Assembly: GCF_001042905.1 (NCBI RefSeq)
Contig: NZ_JYLB01000003.1
Coordinates: 1-64,000, forward strand
Direction: 5' to 3'
Source: Pseudomonas lini
Lineage (GTDB): Bacteria; Pseudomonadota; Gammaproteobacteria; Pseudomonadales; Pseudomonadaceae
DNA length: 64,000 nt
Each line of letters begins with the position of its first letter. Position 1 is the first letter of the stretch. Shown piece after piece: positions 16,159-25,101 of the stretch. A model generated the notes under the pieces. The model did no database searches. It worked only from the letters and a program-made list of their open reading frames with translations, and had not been told where the DNA came from. The position numbers and the translations under genes are program-made.

Positions 16159-17481
16159 TCAGATACGGGTAGCTCCACGCGCACTGGCCGCAAACTCATC
16201 GACCGGCAGCACGTGCTTACGCTCCAGCAGCCGATAAACCACACCCGTCAGCACCAGGCCGAACACCATCACGCAGGACAGGAAGTACAACCCCGACGCC
16301 AGATTGCCGGTGTATTCCTTCAACGCACCGATCACGAACGGACCGATGTAGCCGCCGAGGTTGCCCACCGAGTTGATCAACGCGATCCCCGCCGCCGCAC
16401 TGGCGCCGGCGAAGAAGCGACCCGGCAAGGTCCAGAACACCGCGGTGCAGGAAAACAGCGCGAACGCCACCAGGCACAGTGCCGCCAATTGCAGCACCGG
16501 CACCGTCAGCCAGGCGCTGAGGAACAGACCGATGGCGCCCAACACATACAGCACCGCCAAATGACCGTAGCGATCATTCAAGCGATCAGAACTGCGCGGA
16601 ATAATCAGCAAACCGATGATCCCGAAGATGTACGGCACCGATGACACGAAACCGGTCACCAGATCAGTGCCACCGAACTGCTTGATCAACGTCGGCAACC
16701 ACAAACCGAGACCGTAGATGCTCAGGGTCACCGGCAGATAGAACAGCGCCAGCAGCAACACGCGTTTGTCCTTCAGCGCGTGCAGTGGATTGCCGTGGCG
16801 GGTCTGGCCGTACACCTCCAGGTCCTTTTTCAGCTCGCCGGTCAGCCAGTCTTTCTCGGACTGGTCCATCCATTTCACCTGTTGCGGGCCGTCCGGCAGG
16901 TAACGCAGCACTGGCCAGGTCAGCAGGATCGCGGGAGTACCGATGACGATGAACAGCCACTGCCAGCCGTGCAGCCCAAGAATGCCATCCATGCCAAGCA
17001 AGCCGCCGGACACCGGGCCGGTGATCATCATCGCGATGGGTTGGGAAAGGATGAACAACCCGAGGATCTTGCCGCGATGGCGGATCGGGAACCATTGGGT
17101 GATGTAGTACAGAACGCCCGGGAAGAACCCGGCTTCGGCCGCGCCGAGCAGAAAGCGCATCACATAGAAGCTGTTCGGTCCCTGGACGAACGCCATGCCG
17201 ATGGTGATAGCGCCCCAGGTGACCATGATCCGCGCGAACCAGCGCCGGGCGCCGAAGCGGTCGAGCATCAGGTTGCTGGGGATTTCCAGCAGGAAATAAC
17301 CAATGAAGAACAGCCCGGCACCCAGGCCATAAGCCGCGTCACCCAGGCCGATGTCGGCGCCCATGTGCAGCTTGGCGAAACCTACCGCGGAGCGATCCAC
17401 ATAGGCGATCAGGTACAGCAGGATCAGGAAGGGAATCAGTTTCAGCGTGATGCGACGAATAAGCCGCAGTTCCTGGCTCAT
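16159..17481 (-). CDS. MFS transporter, anion:cation symporter (sugar-acid) type
   Basis: 440 residues with about twelve hydrophobic segments and a cytosolic loop after the sixth (DGPQQVKWMDQSEKDWL). The motif LDRFGARRWFARIM after the second segment and LGAAEAGFFPGVLYY in the fourth are typical of the ACS family (GudP/GarP-like), importers of aldonates and aldarates. It is the first gene of the operon leading to AraD1 and the aldehyde dehydrogenase, divergent from the IlvD/Edd dehydratase. Likely substrate: a sugar acid. Confidence 0.9.
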   Translation of the reverse strand: MSQELRLIRRITLKLIPFLILLYLIAYVDRSAVGFAKLHMGADIGLGDAAYGLGAGLFFIGYFLLEIPSNLMLDRFGARRWFARIMVTWGAITIGMAFVQGPNSFYVMRFLLGAAEAGFFPGVLYYITQWFPIRHRGKILGLFILSQPIAMMITGPVSGGLLGMDGILGLHGWQWLFIVIGTPAILLTWPVLRYLPDGPQQVKWMDQSEKDWLTGELKKDLEVYGQTRHGNPLHALKDKRVLLLALFYLPVTLSIYGLGLWLPTLIKQFGGTDLVTGFVSSVPYIFGIIGLLIIPRSSDRLNDRYGHLAVLYVLGAIGLFLSAWLTVPVLQLAALCLVAFALFSCTAVFWTLPGRFFAGASAAAGIALINSVGNLGGYIGPFVIGALKEYTGNLASGLYFLSCVMVFGLVLTGVVYRLLERKHVLPVDEFAASARGATRI

Positions 17482-17573
17482 GAGTTCGGTCTCCGATTGT
17501 TGTTGTTATTGAACCTCGGGGGACGCCTCTCGCAGAAAACCGCCAGGGCCATCCCTCCGTTGAAAACGACTAT

Positions 17574-17586
17574 ATAGTAATACTAT
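17574..17586. promoter_or_regulatory. Candidate GntR/FadR-type operator O1
   Basis: ATAGTAATACTAT is a perfect 6-1-6 palindrome with the core GTAATAC, which fits the FadR-subfamily consensus GTM-N-KAC. It lies in the divergent promoter region between the MFS gene and the dehydratase gene, 75 bp centre-to-centre from O2. Confidence 0.7.
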
Positions 17587-17648
17587 TTAACCAACAACAC
17601 TTCCAAACAGCCGAAATTGAGCTTATGTTACGCCGTAGCTCGAACAAT

Positions 17649-17661
17649 ATAGTCATACAAT
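17649..17661. promoter_or_regulatory. Candidate GntR/FadR-type operator O2
   Basis: ATAGTCATACAAT shares ATAGT-ATAC with O1 and has the core GTCATAC, again fitting GTM-N-KAC. It lies 14 bp before the dehydratase ATG, overlapping its likely promoter or leader. The probable ligand is the GntR protein encoded at 19619. Confidence 0.65.
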
Positions 17662-17674
17662 AAGAGAACCGATC

Positions 17675-19411
17675 ATGTCTGATAAGAAACCCACCCTGCG
17701 CTCCGCCCAATGGTTTGGCACCGCCGACAAGAACGGCTTCATGTACCGCAGCTGGATGAAGAATCAGGGCATCGCCGACCATCAGTTCCACGGCAAGCCG
17801 ATCATCGGCATTTGCAACACCTGGTCGGAACTGACCCCGTGCAACGCGCATTTCCGGCAAATCGCCGAGCACGTCAAGCGTGGGGTGATCGAAGCCGGCG
17901 GCTTCCCAGTGGAATTCCCGGTGTTCTCCAACGGCGAATCGAACCTGCGCCCCACCGCGATGCTCACCCGCAACCTGGCGAGCATGGACGTCGAGGAAGC
18001 TATTCGCGGTAACCCGATCGATGGCGTGGTGCTGCTCACCGGCTGCGACAAAACCACCCCGGCGCTGCTGATGGGCGCGGCCAGTTGCGACGTGCCAGCA
18101 ATCGTCGTCACCGGTGGGCCGATGCTCAACGGCAAGCACAAGGGCAAGGATATCGGCTCGGGCACGGTGGTCTGGCAGCTCAGCGAACAGGTCAAGGCGG
18201 GCACCATCACCATTGACGATTTCCTCGCGGCCGAGGGCGGCATGTCACGCTCGGCCGGCACCTGCAACACCATGGGCACGGCCTCGACCATGGCCTGCAT
18301 GGCCGAAGCCCTCGGCACTTCCCTGCCCCACAACGCGGCAATTCCAGCGGTCGATGCGCGCCGTTATGTATTGGCGCACATGTCCGGCATGCGCGCGGTG
18401 GAGATGGTGCGCGAAGATTTGAAACTGTCGAAGATCCTCACCAAGGAAGCCTTCGAGAACGCCATCCGGGTGAACGCCGCCATCGGCGGTTCGACCAACG
18501 CGGTGATCCACTTGAAAGCCATCGCCGGGCGCATCGGCGTCGAGCTGGACCTGGATGACTGGACCCGCATCGGTCGCGGCATGCCGACCATCGTCGACCT
18601 GCAACCCTCCGGGCGCTTCCTGATGGAAGAGTTCTACTACGCCGGCGGCTTGCCCGCAGTGCTGCGTCGCCTCGGCGAAGCCAACCTGATTCCGAACCCG
18701 AATGCCCTCACCGTCAATGGCAAAACCATCGGCGAAAACACCAAGGACGCGCCGATCTACGGCCAGGACGAAGTGATCCGCACCCTCGACAACCCGATCC
18801 GTGCCGACGGCGGCATCTGCGTGTTGCGCGGCAACCTGGCGCCACTCGGTGCGGTGCTCAAGCCCTCCGCCGCGAGTGCCGAATTGATGCAACATCGTGG
18901 CCGTGCGGTGGTGTTCGAGAACTTCGACATGTACAAGGCGCGGATCAACGATCCGGAACTGGACGTGGATGCCAATTCGATTCTGGTGATGAAAAACTGT
19001 GGTCCGAAGGGTTATCCGGGCATGGCCGAAGTCGGCAACATGGGATTACCGGCCAAGCTGCTGGCCCAGGGCGTGACCGACATGGTGCGGATTTCCGACG
19101 CACGCATGAGCGGCACCGCGTACGGCACGGTAGTTCTGCATGTGGCACCGGAAGCGGCGGCTGGCGGGCCTTTGGCGACAGTGAAGGAAGGCGACTGGAT
19201 CGAGCTTGATTGCGCCAACGGGCGTTTGCACCTGGACATTCCGGATGCAGAGCTGGCGGCGCGCATGGCGGATTTGCAGCCACCACAGCAATTGATCGTG
19301 GGCGGTTATCGTCAGTTGTACATCGACCATGTGCTGCAAGCGGATCAGGGTTGCGACTTCGATTTCCTGGTCGGGTGCCGAGGATCCGAGGTACCGCGTC
19401 ACTCTCACTGA
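17675..19411 (+). CDS. IlvD/Edd family dehydratase, probable aldonate (L-arabinonate-type) dehydratase
   Basis: 578 residues. Iron-sulfur-binding cysteines are visible in ICNTWSEL, GCDKTTPALLMGAAS and AGTCNTMGTAS; RISDARMSGTAYG near the C-terminus is also a family signature. Such enzymes dehydrate aldonates to 2-keto-3-deoxy-aldonates. With AraD1 and the semialdehyde dehydrogenase it completes a non-phosphorylating route from a pentonate to 2-oxoglutarate. The start is ATG after AAGAGAACC, a modest ribosome site. The exact sugar acid (L-arabinonate, D-xylonate or other) cannot be told from the sequence. Confidence 0.9.
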   Translation: MSDKKPTLRSAQWFGTADKNGFMYRSWMKNQGIADHQFHGKPIIGICNTWSELTPCNAHFRQIAEHVKRGVIEAGGFPVEFPVFSNGESNLRPTAMLTRNLASMDVEEAIRGNPIDGVVLLTGCDKTTPALLMGAASCDVPAIVVTGGPMLNGKHKGKDIGSGTVVWQLSEQVKAGTITIDDFLAAEGGMSRSAGTCNTMGTASTMACMAEALGTSLPHNAAIPAVDARRYVLAHMSGMRAVEMVREDLKLSKILTKEAFENAIRVNAAIGGSTNAVIHLKAIAGRIGVELDLDDWTRIGRGMPTIVDLQPSGRFLMEEFYYAGGLPAVLRRLGEANLIPNPNALTVNGKTIGENTKDAPIYGQDEVIRTLDNPIRADGGICVLRGNLAPLGAVLKPSAASAELMQHRGRAVVFENFDMYKARINDPELDVDANSILVMKNCGPKGYPGMAEVGNMGLPAKLLAQGVTDMVRISDARMSGTAYGTVVLHVAPEAAAGGPLATVKEGDWIELDCANGRLHLDIPDAELAARMADLQPPQQLIVGGYRQLYIDHVLQADQGCDFDFLVGCRGSEVPRHSH

Positions 19412-19426
19412 CATCATCAACCTAAT

Positions 19427-19514
19427 GTGGGAGCGGGCTTGCTCGCGAAGAGGCCATCACATTCAACATTGATGTTGACTGATAGTCCGCCTTCGCGAGC
19501 AAGCCCGCTCCCAC
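19427..19514. repeat. REP-type palindrome
   Basis: Arms gtgggagcgggcttgctcgcgaa and inverse across about 42 bp, 15 bp after the dehydratase stop and before the regulator gene. Confidence 0.92.
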
Positions 19515-19618
19515 ATTTAATCCCCATATGGTTCAGGACTGTGCTTGCTCTGGCGACCGTCCTCGCCGCGCCTGCTATCATGCGCGGCACCCCATTGCAC
19601 AGGATCGCGCCGTTCCCC

Positions 19619-20338
19619 ATGGATTACCGCAAACCCTCCGACCGCAAAAGCATGCACTCGCGCATCGTCCAGGAACTGGGCATGCAGATCGTCTCGGGAC
19701 GTTTCAAACCGGACGACAAACTGCCCGCCGAAGCCCTGCTGTGCGAGGAATACGCGGTCAGCCGGCCGGTGCTGCGCGAAGCCACTCGCGTATTGGTCGC
19801 CAAGGGCCTGGTGTATTCCCGTCCGCGGGTCGGCACGGTGGTCAAGCAGCGCAAGGAATGGCACATGCTCGACCCGGACGTGCTGCACTGGCTGATGCAA
19901 AGCAGCCCGCAAAATGAATTCTTTGATCTGCTGACCAGCGTGCGCAGCATCATCGAGCCGGCCGCCGCCGCGTTGGCCGCGCAGTTCGCCACAGATGAAG
20001 ACATCGCCTCCATCGGTGAAGCCTACCAGCGCATGGAAGCGGCACCGACGCCTGAAGCCTTGTTGCAACCGGACCTTGATTTCCACAGCCGCATCGCCGA
20101 CGCGACTCATAACGACTTGCTGGCGAACCTGTGCAACATGCTGTCGGTGGCGATTGCCGAAGCCTTGAAGCATTCAAATCAACGGCCGAATCTGCATGAA
20201 TTGGCGATGCCACGGCACAAGGCGATCCTGACCGCTATCGAGAATCGTGATGCGCTGGGCGCGCGGCACGCGACGCTGGTGCAGCTGGATGATGCGCGTA
20301 GTGCGCTGAATGTGGTGTTGGGAACTGATTTGTCGTAA
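19619..20338 (+). CDS. FadR-subfamily GntR regulator of the aldonate cluster
   Basis: 239 residues. An N-terminal winged helix (LPAEALLCEEYAVSRPVLREATRVL, split by the recognition helix, then GLVYSRPRVGTVV) is followed by a helical FCD ligand domain with the metal-type Asp/His pattern DLDFHSRIADATHN and a later HATLVQLDDAR. Regulators of this class are usually repressors relieved by a sugar acid. The start MDYRKPSDRKS was chosen because upstream codons run into a REP. No strong ribosome site is visible. O1 and O2 at 17574 and 17649 have the expected operator form. Confidence 0.9.
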   Translation: MDYRKPSDRKSMHSRIVQELGMQIVSGRFKPDDKLPAEALLCEEYAVSRPVLREATRVLVAKGLVYSRPRVGTVVKQRKEWHMLDPDVLHWLMQSSPQNEFFDLLTSVRSIIEPAAAALAAQFATDEDIASIGEAYQRMEAAPTPEALLQPDLDFHSRIADATHNDLLANLCNMLSVAIAEALKHSNQRPNLHELAMPRHKAILTAIENRDALGARHATLVQLDDARSALNVVLGTDLS

Positions 20339-20346
20339 AGCAAAAG

Positions 20347-20443
20347 TCAAAAGATCGCAGCCTTCGGCAGCTCCTACATTGACCGAGTATATCCAACAGT
20401 GCACGCGGTCCTGTAGGAGCTGCCGAAGGCTGCGATCTTTTGA
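20347..20443. repeat. REP-type palindrome
   Basis: Arms tcaaaagatcgcagccttcgg and inverse (20347-20377 and 20413-20443) lie directly downstream of the GntR gene and before the terminator at 20458. Confidence 0.9.
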
Positions 20444-20457
20444 TCTTCATGCACATA

Positions 20458-20487
20458 AAAAAGCCGCAACCTTGGTTGCGGCTTTTT
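20458..20487. terminator. Bidirectional intrinsic terminator
   Basis: A 14-bp perfect stem (aaaaagccgcaacc / ggttgcggcttttt) with a TT loop and A/T tracts on both sides lies between the convergent GntR and RND genes, so it can end both transcripts. Confidence 0.92.
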
Positions 20488-20502
20488 AGTTTCAGCAACC
20501 GG

Positions 20503-22887
20503 TCAGTGAGCAAACAGCGAGTTGCCCTTCTGCCCTGCCAGTTTCTCCGGCTTGATCAGGAACCGTGCCAGCGCTGGCAGCAGCCACAAGGCGCCGAACA
20601 TGTTCCAGAGCAGCATGAAGGTCAGCATCAGGCCCATGTCAGCCTGGAACTTGATCGCCGAGAAGATCCAGGTGCACACGCCGATCGCCAGGCACAGACC
20701 GGTGAACAACACGGCTTTACCGGTGGACTTCAGCGTCTGGTAGTACGCCTCTTGCAGCGGCAGACCGGCACGCAGGAAGCTTTCCAGACGGCTGTAGATG
20801 TAGATCCCGTAATCCACGCCAATCCCCACTCCGAGCGCTACCACCGGCAAGGTCGCCACTTTCACGCCGATGCCCATGAATGCCATCAATGCGTTGCCGA
20901 GGACCGAGGTCAGCACCAGCGGCAGCACGATGCACAAGGTCGCCGCCCAGGAACGGAAGGTGATCATGCACATGGTCGCGACACAGATGTACACCAGAAT
21001 CAGAATGGTCAGTTCGGAGCGTTTGATCACCTCGTTGGTGGCCGCTTCGATCCCGGCATTACCGGCGGCAAGGATGAATTCCAGGCCTTCCTTGTTGTTC
21101 TCTTTGGCGAAGTCCTGCACCGCATGCACGGCGCGATCCAGGGTTTCGGCCTTGTGGTCATTGAGGAACACCAACACCGGTGCCAGAGAGCAATTGTTGT
21201 TGTACAGGCCATCGGCACGGGCGATGGAGTTGTTCAGCACGTCCGGGTTGCGCGACAGGGTTTCCCATTTCAGGTTGCCCTCGTTCATGCCCTTGATCAT
21301 CTGCTTGGACACGGTCACCAGCGAGATCGCCGACTGCACGCCCTCGGTGTTCTGCATTTTCCACATCAGCTCGTCGATCGGCGCCATGGCTTCATAGCGC
21401 GAGCAACCTTCGGACTTGGTCTTGACCATCACCACCAATACATCGGAACTGGTGGAGTAGTTATTGATGATGAAGCTGTTGTCCTTGTTGTATCGCGAGT
21501 CCGGACGCAGCTCTGGCGCGCCTTGGTCGAGGTCGCCGATTTTCAGGTTCTGGCTGTACCAGAGACCGCCACCGAAAGCGATCAGCGCCAGGGCAATGGA
21601 AATCGGGGCGACTTTGGGGCTGGCAAAGTTCGACAGCAGGCGCCAGAACGGATGTTCGCGGTGCGCATCTTTCTTGCTGCGTTCGACCGCGCGTTTGCTG
21701 ATACCGACGTAGGAAATCGCCACCGGCAGCAGGATCAGGTTGGTGAACACGATCACCGCCACGCCGATGGAGGCGCCAATGGCCAGTTCACGGATCACGC
21801 CAATGTCGATGATCAACAGCGTGATGAAGCCCACCGCATCCGCGAGGATCGCGATCATCCCCGGCAGAAACAGCTGACGGAATGTGCGGCGTGCCGCGGT
21901 CAGCGCGTTCTCCGCCTCGCTGGACTGCAAGGCGATACCGTTGATTTTCTGCACGCCGTGGGAAATCCCGATGGCGAAGATCAGAAACGGCACCAGCATC
22001 GAATACGGATCAAGCCCGAAGCCGAAGAAGTGCATCAGGCCGAGCTGCCAGACCACCGCCACCAGTGTCGTGCTCAATACCGCCACGGTACTGCGCATGC
22101 AGTTAGTGAACCAGTACAGCAGGATCAGGGTAATGACGAAGGCGACACCGAAGAACATCACCACCATGACCAGCCCATCGATCAGGTCGCCGACTTTCTT
22201 GGCGAACCCGACAATGTGGATCTTCACGTTGGGGTTCTGGGCTTCGAACTTGTTGCGGATCTTGTCTTCGAGTTCGTGAGAGAACTTGCGGTAGTCCAGC
22301 GCCAGCAACTTGCCCTGGTCCTGCGGGTCCGGGTAGGACTCCAGCAGCGGGATGTCGACGATGCTCGACTTGAAATCGTTGGCCACCAGCCGCCCGACTT
22401 GCCCGGACTTGAGCACGTTGTTGCGCAGCAGGTCGAGGCTTTGCTGGGAGCCGTTATAGCTCTGGGGGATCACTTCACCGCCGGCGAAGCCCTCCTCCGT
22501 CACCTCGGTCCAGCGCACGCTCGGGCTCCACAGCGACTTGAGACCGGAACGGTCGACGCCGGAAATGTAGAACACCTCGTCGTTGATCTGACGCAGGGTC
22601 TCCATGTATTCCTTGGAGAAGATGTCGCCGTCGGTGGCTTCCACGGAAATCCGCACCGTGTTGCCCAGGTTCGCCAGATCGTTGCGGTGCTCCATCATTT
22701 TTTCAATGAACGGATGCTCGAGCGGGATCATTTTTTCGAAACTGGTGGACGGCCGGATCAGCGTTGCCTGCCAGAACAGGAAAACACTGACCAGCAGGCA
22801 GATGACGATGACTGCCGGGCGGTTATTGAAAATCAGGCGTTCAAGAAACGTCGCCTTGTCCTGATGAGGAGTGCTTAAGGATGTCAT
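20503..22887 (-). CDS. RND/MMPL-family transporter
   Basis: 794 residues. A hydrophobic segment near the N-terminus (AVIVICLLVSVFLFW) precedes a large periplasmic loop. A block of five to six membrane segments follows (near residues 230-390), then a second periplasmic loop and a second block (from about 625). GIDYGI-type charged residues (GVGIGVDYGIYIYSR) in the fourth segment of the second half mark the proton path. The single-chain size is nearer to MMPL/HpnN-type lipid exporters than to AcrB (about 1040). It is the second gene after a YCF48-like protein. The substrate may be hydrophobic; this is inference. Confidence 0.88.
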   Translation of the reverse strand: MTSLSTPHQDKATFLERLIFNNRPAVIVICLLVSVFLFWQATLIRPSTSFEKMIPLEHPFIEKMMEHRNDLANLGNTVRISVEATDGDIFSKEYMETLRQINDEVFYISGVDRSGLKSLWSPSVRWTEVTEEGFAGGEVIPQSYNGSQQSLDLLRNNVLKSGQVGRLVANDFKSSIVDIPLLESYPDPQDQGKLLALDYRKFSHELEDKIRNKFEAQNPNVKIHIVGFAKKVGDLIDGLVMVVMFFGVAFVITLILLYWFTNCMRSTVAVLSTTLVAVVWQLGLMHFFGFGLDPYSMLVPFLIFAIGISHGVQKINGIALQSSEAENALTAARRTFRQLFLPGMIAILADAVGFITLLIIDIGVIRELAIGASIGVAVIVFTNLILLPVAISYVGISKRAVERSKKDAHREHPFWRLLSNFASPKVAPISIALALIAFGGGLWYSQNLKIGDLDQGAPELRPDSRYNKDNSFIINNYSTSSDVLVVMVKTKSEGCSRYEAMAPIDELMWKMQNTEGVQSAISLVTVSKQMIKGMNEGNLKWETLSRNPDVLNNSIARADGLYNNNCSLAPVLVFLNDHKAETLDRAVHAVQDFAKENNKEGLEFILAAGNAGIEAATNEVIKRSELTILILVYICVATMCMITFRSWAATLCIVLPLVLTSVLGNALMAFMGIGVKVATLPVVALGVGIGVDYGIYIYSRLESFLRAGLPLQEAYYQTLKSTGKAVLFTGLCLAIGVCTWIFSAIKFQADMGLMLTFMLLWNMFGALWLLPALARFLIKPEKLAGQKGNSLFAH

Positions 22888-22915
22888 AGACCCGCCTTCT
22901 TATTATTTGCCCGGC

Positions 22916-23983
22916 TCATTTGGACGACCCGTTTTTTCCATTCTCTGCACCGGTGGGCGAAGTGACGCGAACGCCACCCTGTCCAGCCAGAATCAGATTG
23001 CCGTTGCCTGCCGCAGTCACCGCCGAGACGGAGATGCGATCCGGACGGTTGAACACGCTGAAGGTTTCGCCGTCGTCTGTGCTGCGAATAATGCTGCCGC
23101 CGTTGCCGACGATCACGATGGAACCGTCATCGAGCAATGTCGCGCCGGACAGACCGAACTCCAGTGCGCCGCGTGCAGCCTTGAGCTCGACCTGCTCCCA
23201 AGTACTGCCGAAATCCGTGGAACGGTAGAGATTGCCGCGCAACCCGTAGGCCAGCAGCGTGGCCGGTTGAGCAGTGCCAATCACGCCGAACAGCGAGCCT
23301 TCGTAGGGGCCCTCAAGCCTTTCCCAGGTCTGCCCATCATCGGCGGAGCGGAACATGCTGCCCTGCTCGCCGACGATGAAAATGCCGGATTCCTTGACCG
23401 CTGCGATGGCGTTGAGGTGGTACTGGTCTTCGTTGTCGAGGCGATCGCTGACGTCTTCCCAGTTTTTTCCGCCGTCGGTGGTTTCCAGCAACGCACCGTA
23501 AGCACCCACGGCAAAGCCGCTGTTAACGTCCTTGAACCAGACGTCGAGCAGCGGCGATTCGCGTTTCAGGTCTTCGAATTGTTTGGTCCAGGTAATGCCG
23601 CCGTCTTCGCTGGCGAGGATCTGCGCGTCATGGCCAACGGCCCAGCCGTGTTTGTCATCGACAAAAAACACTGCCGTCAGCAGTTGCCGGGTCGGCACCT
23701 TGGCCTGGGTCCAGGTCGCGCCCTGGTCATCGGAATACAGAATGTGCCCGCGATCGCCGACCGCCACCAGGCGTTTGCCGGCGTGTACGACATCGAGCAT
23801 CAGGCCTTTGCTGGCCTTGGCGGATTCAACGGAATAAACCACATCGGTGGCCGACGCGGCAGCGGCCAGCACAGGCGCCGACAGCACGGTACAGCCCAAC
23901 AGCGAGAGCGCTGTAGCCAGCAACGCGAACCTGCGTAACGCCGGCGGGCGGCCAATACTCACACCCATGACAGGCTCACTCAT
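22916..23983 (-). CDS. YCF48/BNR-repeat exported beta-propeller protein
   Basis: 355 residues with an N-terminal signal region (RFALLATALSLLGCTVLSAPVLA) followed by repeated blades with Asp-box-like motifs (SDDQGATWTQ, SEDGGITWTK, TTDGGKNWED, SADDGQTWER, STDFGSTWEQ, STDDGETFSV). This is the YCF48/photosystem II assembly factor fold. In Pseudomonas such proteins accompany RND/MMPL transporters and probably act in the periplasm as accessory factors. It is 28 bp upstream of the RND gene, in the same operon. GGGAAGG precedes the ATG. Confidence 0.85.
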   Translation of the reverse strand: MSEPVMGVSIGRPPALRRFALLATALSLLGCTVLSAPVLAAAASATDVVYSVESAKASKGLMLDVVHAGKRLVAVGDRGHILYSDDQGATWTQAKVPTRQLLTAVFFVDDKHGWAVGHDAQILASEDGGITWTKQFEDLKRESPLLDVWFKDVNSGFAVGAYGALLETTDGGKNWEDVSDRLDNEDQYHLNAIAAVKESGIFIVGEQGSMFRSADDGQTWERLEGPYEGSLFGVIGTAQPATLLAYGLRGNLYRSTDFGSTWEQVELKAARGALEFGLSGATLLDDGSIVIVGNGGSIIRSTDDGETFSVFNRPDRISVSAVTAAGNGNLILAGQGGVRVTSPTGAENGKNGSSK

Positions 23984-24062
23984 AGACCTTCCCTCACATT
24001 ATTATTGTTAGGTCGTTCAACCCTTCAGGGCGCCGTAAGGGATGCTCATCGGGATTGACCTA

Positions 24063-24082
24063 TTCAGGAGCATAGTCCTGAA
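24063..24082. promoter_or_regulatory. Inverted repeat upstream of the YCF48-RND operon (candidate operator)
   Basis: TTCAGGA-GCATAG-TCCTGAA is a perfect 7-bp inverted repeat with a 6-bp spacer, 80 bp before the start of the YCF48-like gene, in the only obvious promoter region of that operon. The cognate regulator is not in the window. Confidence 0.5.
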
Positions 24083-24231
24083 ACCCGCAATCCAGAGCCC
24101 CTTCGGAAGCTGGCTTATCCTATCGGGGTTTGGAAAGGTCTGACAATCGACAGCACGTTATGTTTTGTTAACCTGAGGGGTATGGGGTGGGGGTGAATGA
24201 TTGGGTATCAGGTGGGGTGATTGGTTTTTTT

Positions 24232-24506
24232 GTGTACATATCCGTTTCTGCGGTTACGGCGGCTATTGGTTCCGCTCTTACAGCGGGTCACTTTGGAAAA
24301 GCGCCAAAGTAACCAAAGCGCTTTTGCCCCTTTCGTTCGGTGCCTCGCCCAGGCTCGGCATGCCCTCGCTCCGGTCCTGCTCCGTGGGCCCGCCGCCATC
24401 GGCCATCCATGGCCGGGGGCGGCTAACCCGGCATCCATGCCGGGTTGCCCACTGCGCAGAACCTCCTCTCGGCCTCTCGAGGGGGCGGTGCGTCAACATC
24501 AAAAGC
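24232..24506 (+). repeat. Large inverted repeat, left arm
   Basis: The arm begins at tgtacatatccgtttctgcgg and ends at catcaaaagc. Its inverse complement is found at 24733-25010 with many scattered substitutions but the same order of blocks (ttacagcg, ggtgcctcg, ctcggcatgcc, cgccgccatcggccatccatgg, ggccgggggcggcta). Several open frames cross it in all directions, but none has a start, length or amino-acid character that suggests a gene. Confidence 0.85.
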
Positions 24507-24674
24507 TGCAGGCGAGCTAACGCTCGGCCTGTTGAGTGGTGAAAAGCAGAGCGGATATGCTCTGATTTTGGATGTGCTCTGATTTTTTGTGGGAGCTGGC
24601 TTGTCGGGTCGCCGCATCGCTGCGATGGCGCCTGTCAGCCGACCAATTTTCCCCGGATGTACCCAGTCCAACTG

Positions 24675-25062
24675 TGGGAGCGGGCTTGCTCGCGAAGCTG
24701 TTGATCTTGCCGTTGCCGTTGCTGTTGCTGTGGCTTTTGATCTTGATCTGCCTGCCCCTTTCCCAGAGGCCGAACGCAGGTATTGCGCAGGGGGCACCGC
24801 GGCAAGGATGCCGCGGTAGCCGCCCCCGGCCATGGATGGCCGATGGCGGCGGGCCCCCGGAGCAATGCCTTCGTTATGGCATGCCGAGCCTAAGCGAGGC
24901 ACCGAATGGAGGGGCAAAGCCTTTTGGTTCCTTTTCGGCGTTTGGAAAAGGGACTCGCTGTAAGAGCGAAACCGCCAGCCGCCGTGACCGCAGAAACGGA
25001 TATGTACACCATCAAAAATCCCGGTCGGCTATCAGGCCGCCTTCGCGAGCAAGCCCGCTCCC
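24675..25062. repeat. Two facing single REP arms bracketing the right arm
   Basis: gtgggagcgggcttgctcgcg at about 24675 and its inverse at about 25040 are separated by roughly 340 bp instead of the usual 40. The large-repeat arm may have inserted into, or grown inside, an older REP pair. Confidence 0.6.
24733..25010 (-). repeat. Large inverted repeat, right arm
   Basis: The inverse of 24232-24506. The 226 bp between the arms hold a gtgggagctggcttgtcgg-type element near 24590 and a single REP arm at 24675-24697. An opposing REP arm lies just outside at about 25040-25062, so REP halves also flank the right arm. Together with 23984-24231 this makes 1.1 kb without a credible gene. Confidence 0.85.
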
Positions 25063-25101
25063 ACAGGGGTCCGAGTGAACCCTGCGGGAGCAAGGCCAAA
25101 C

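Noticed and set aside
20440..22878. A long plus-strand open frame antisense to the RND transporter
   Set aside because: It is a codon-bias shadow: rich in His, Gln, Arg and Asp with no domain, while the minus strand encodes a full transporter with its motifs.
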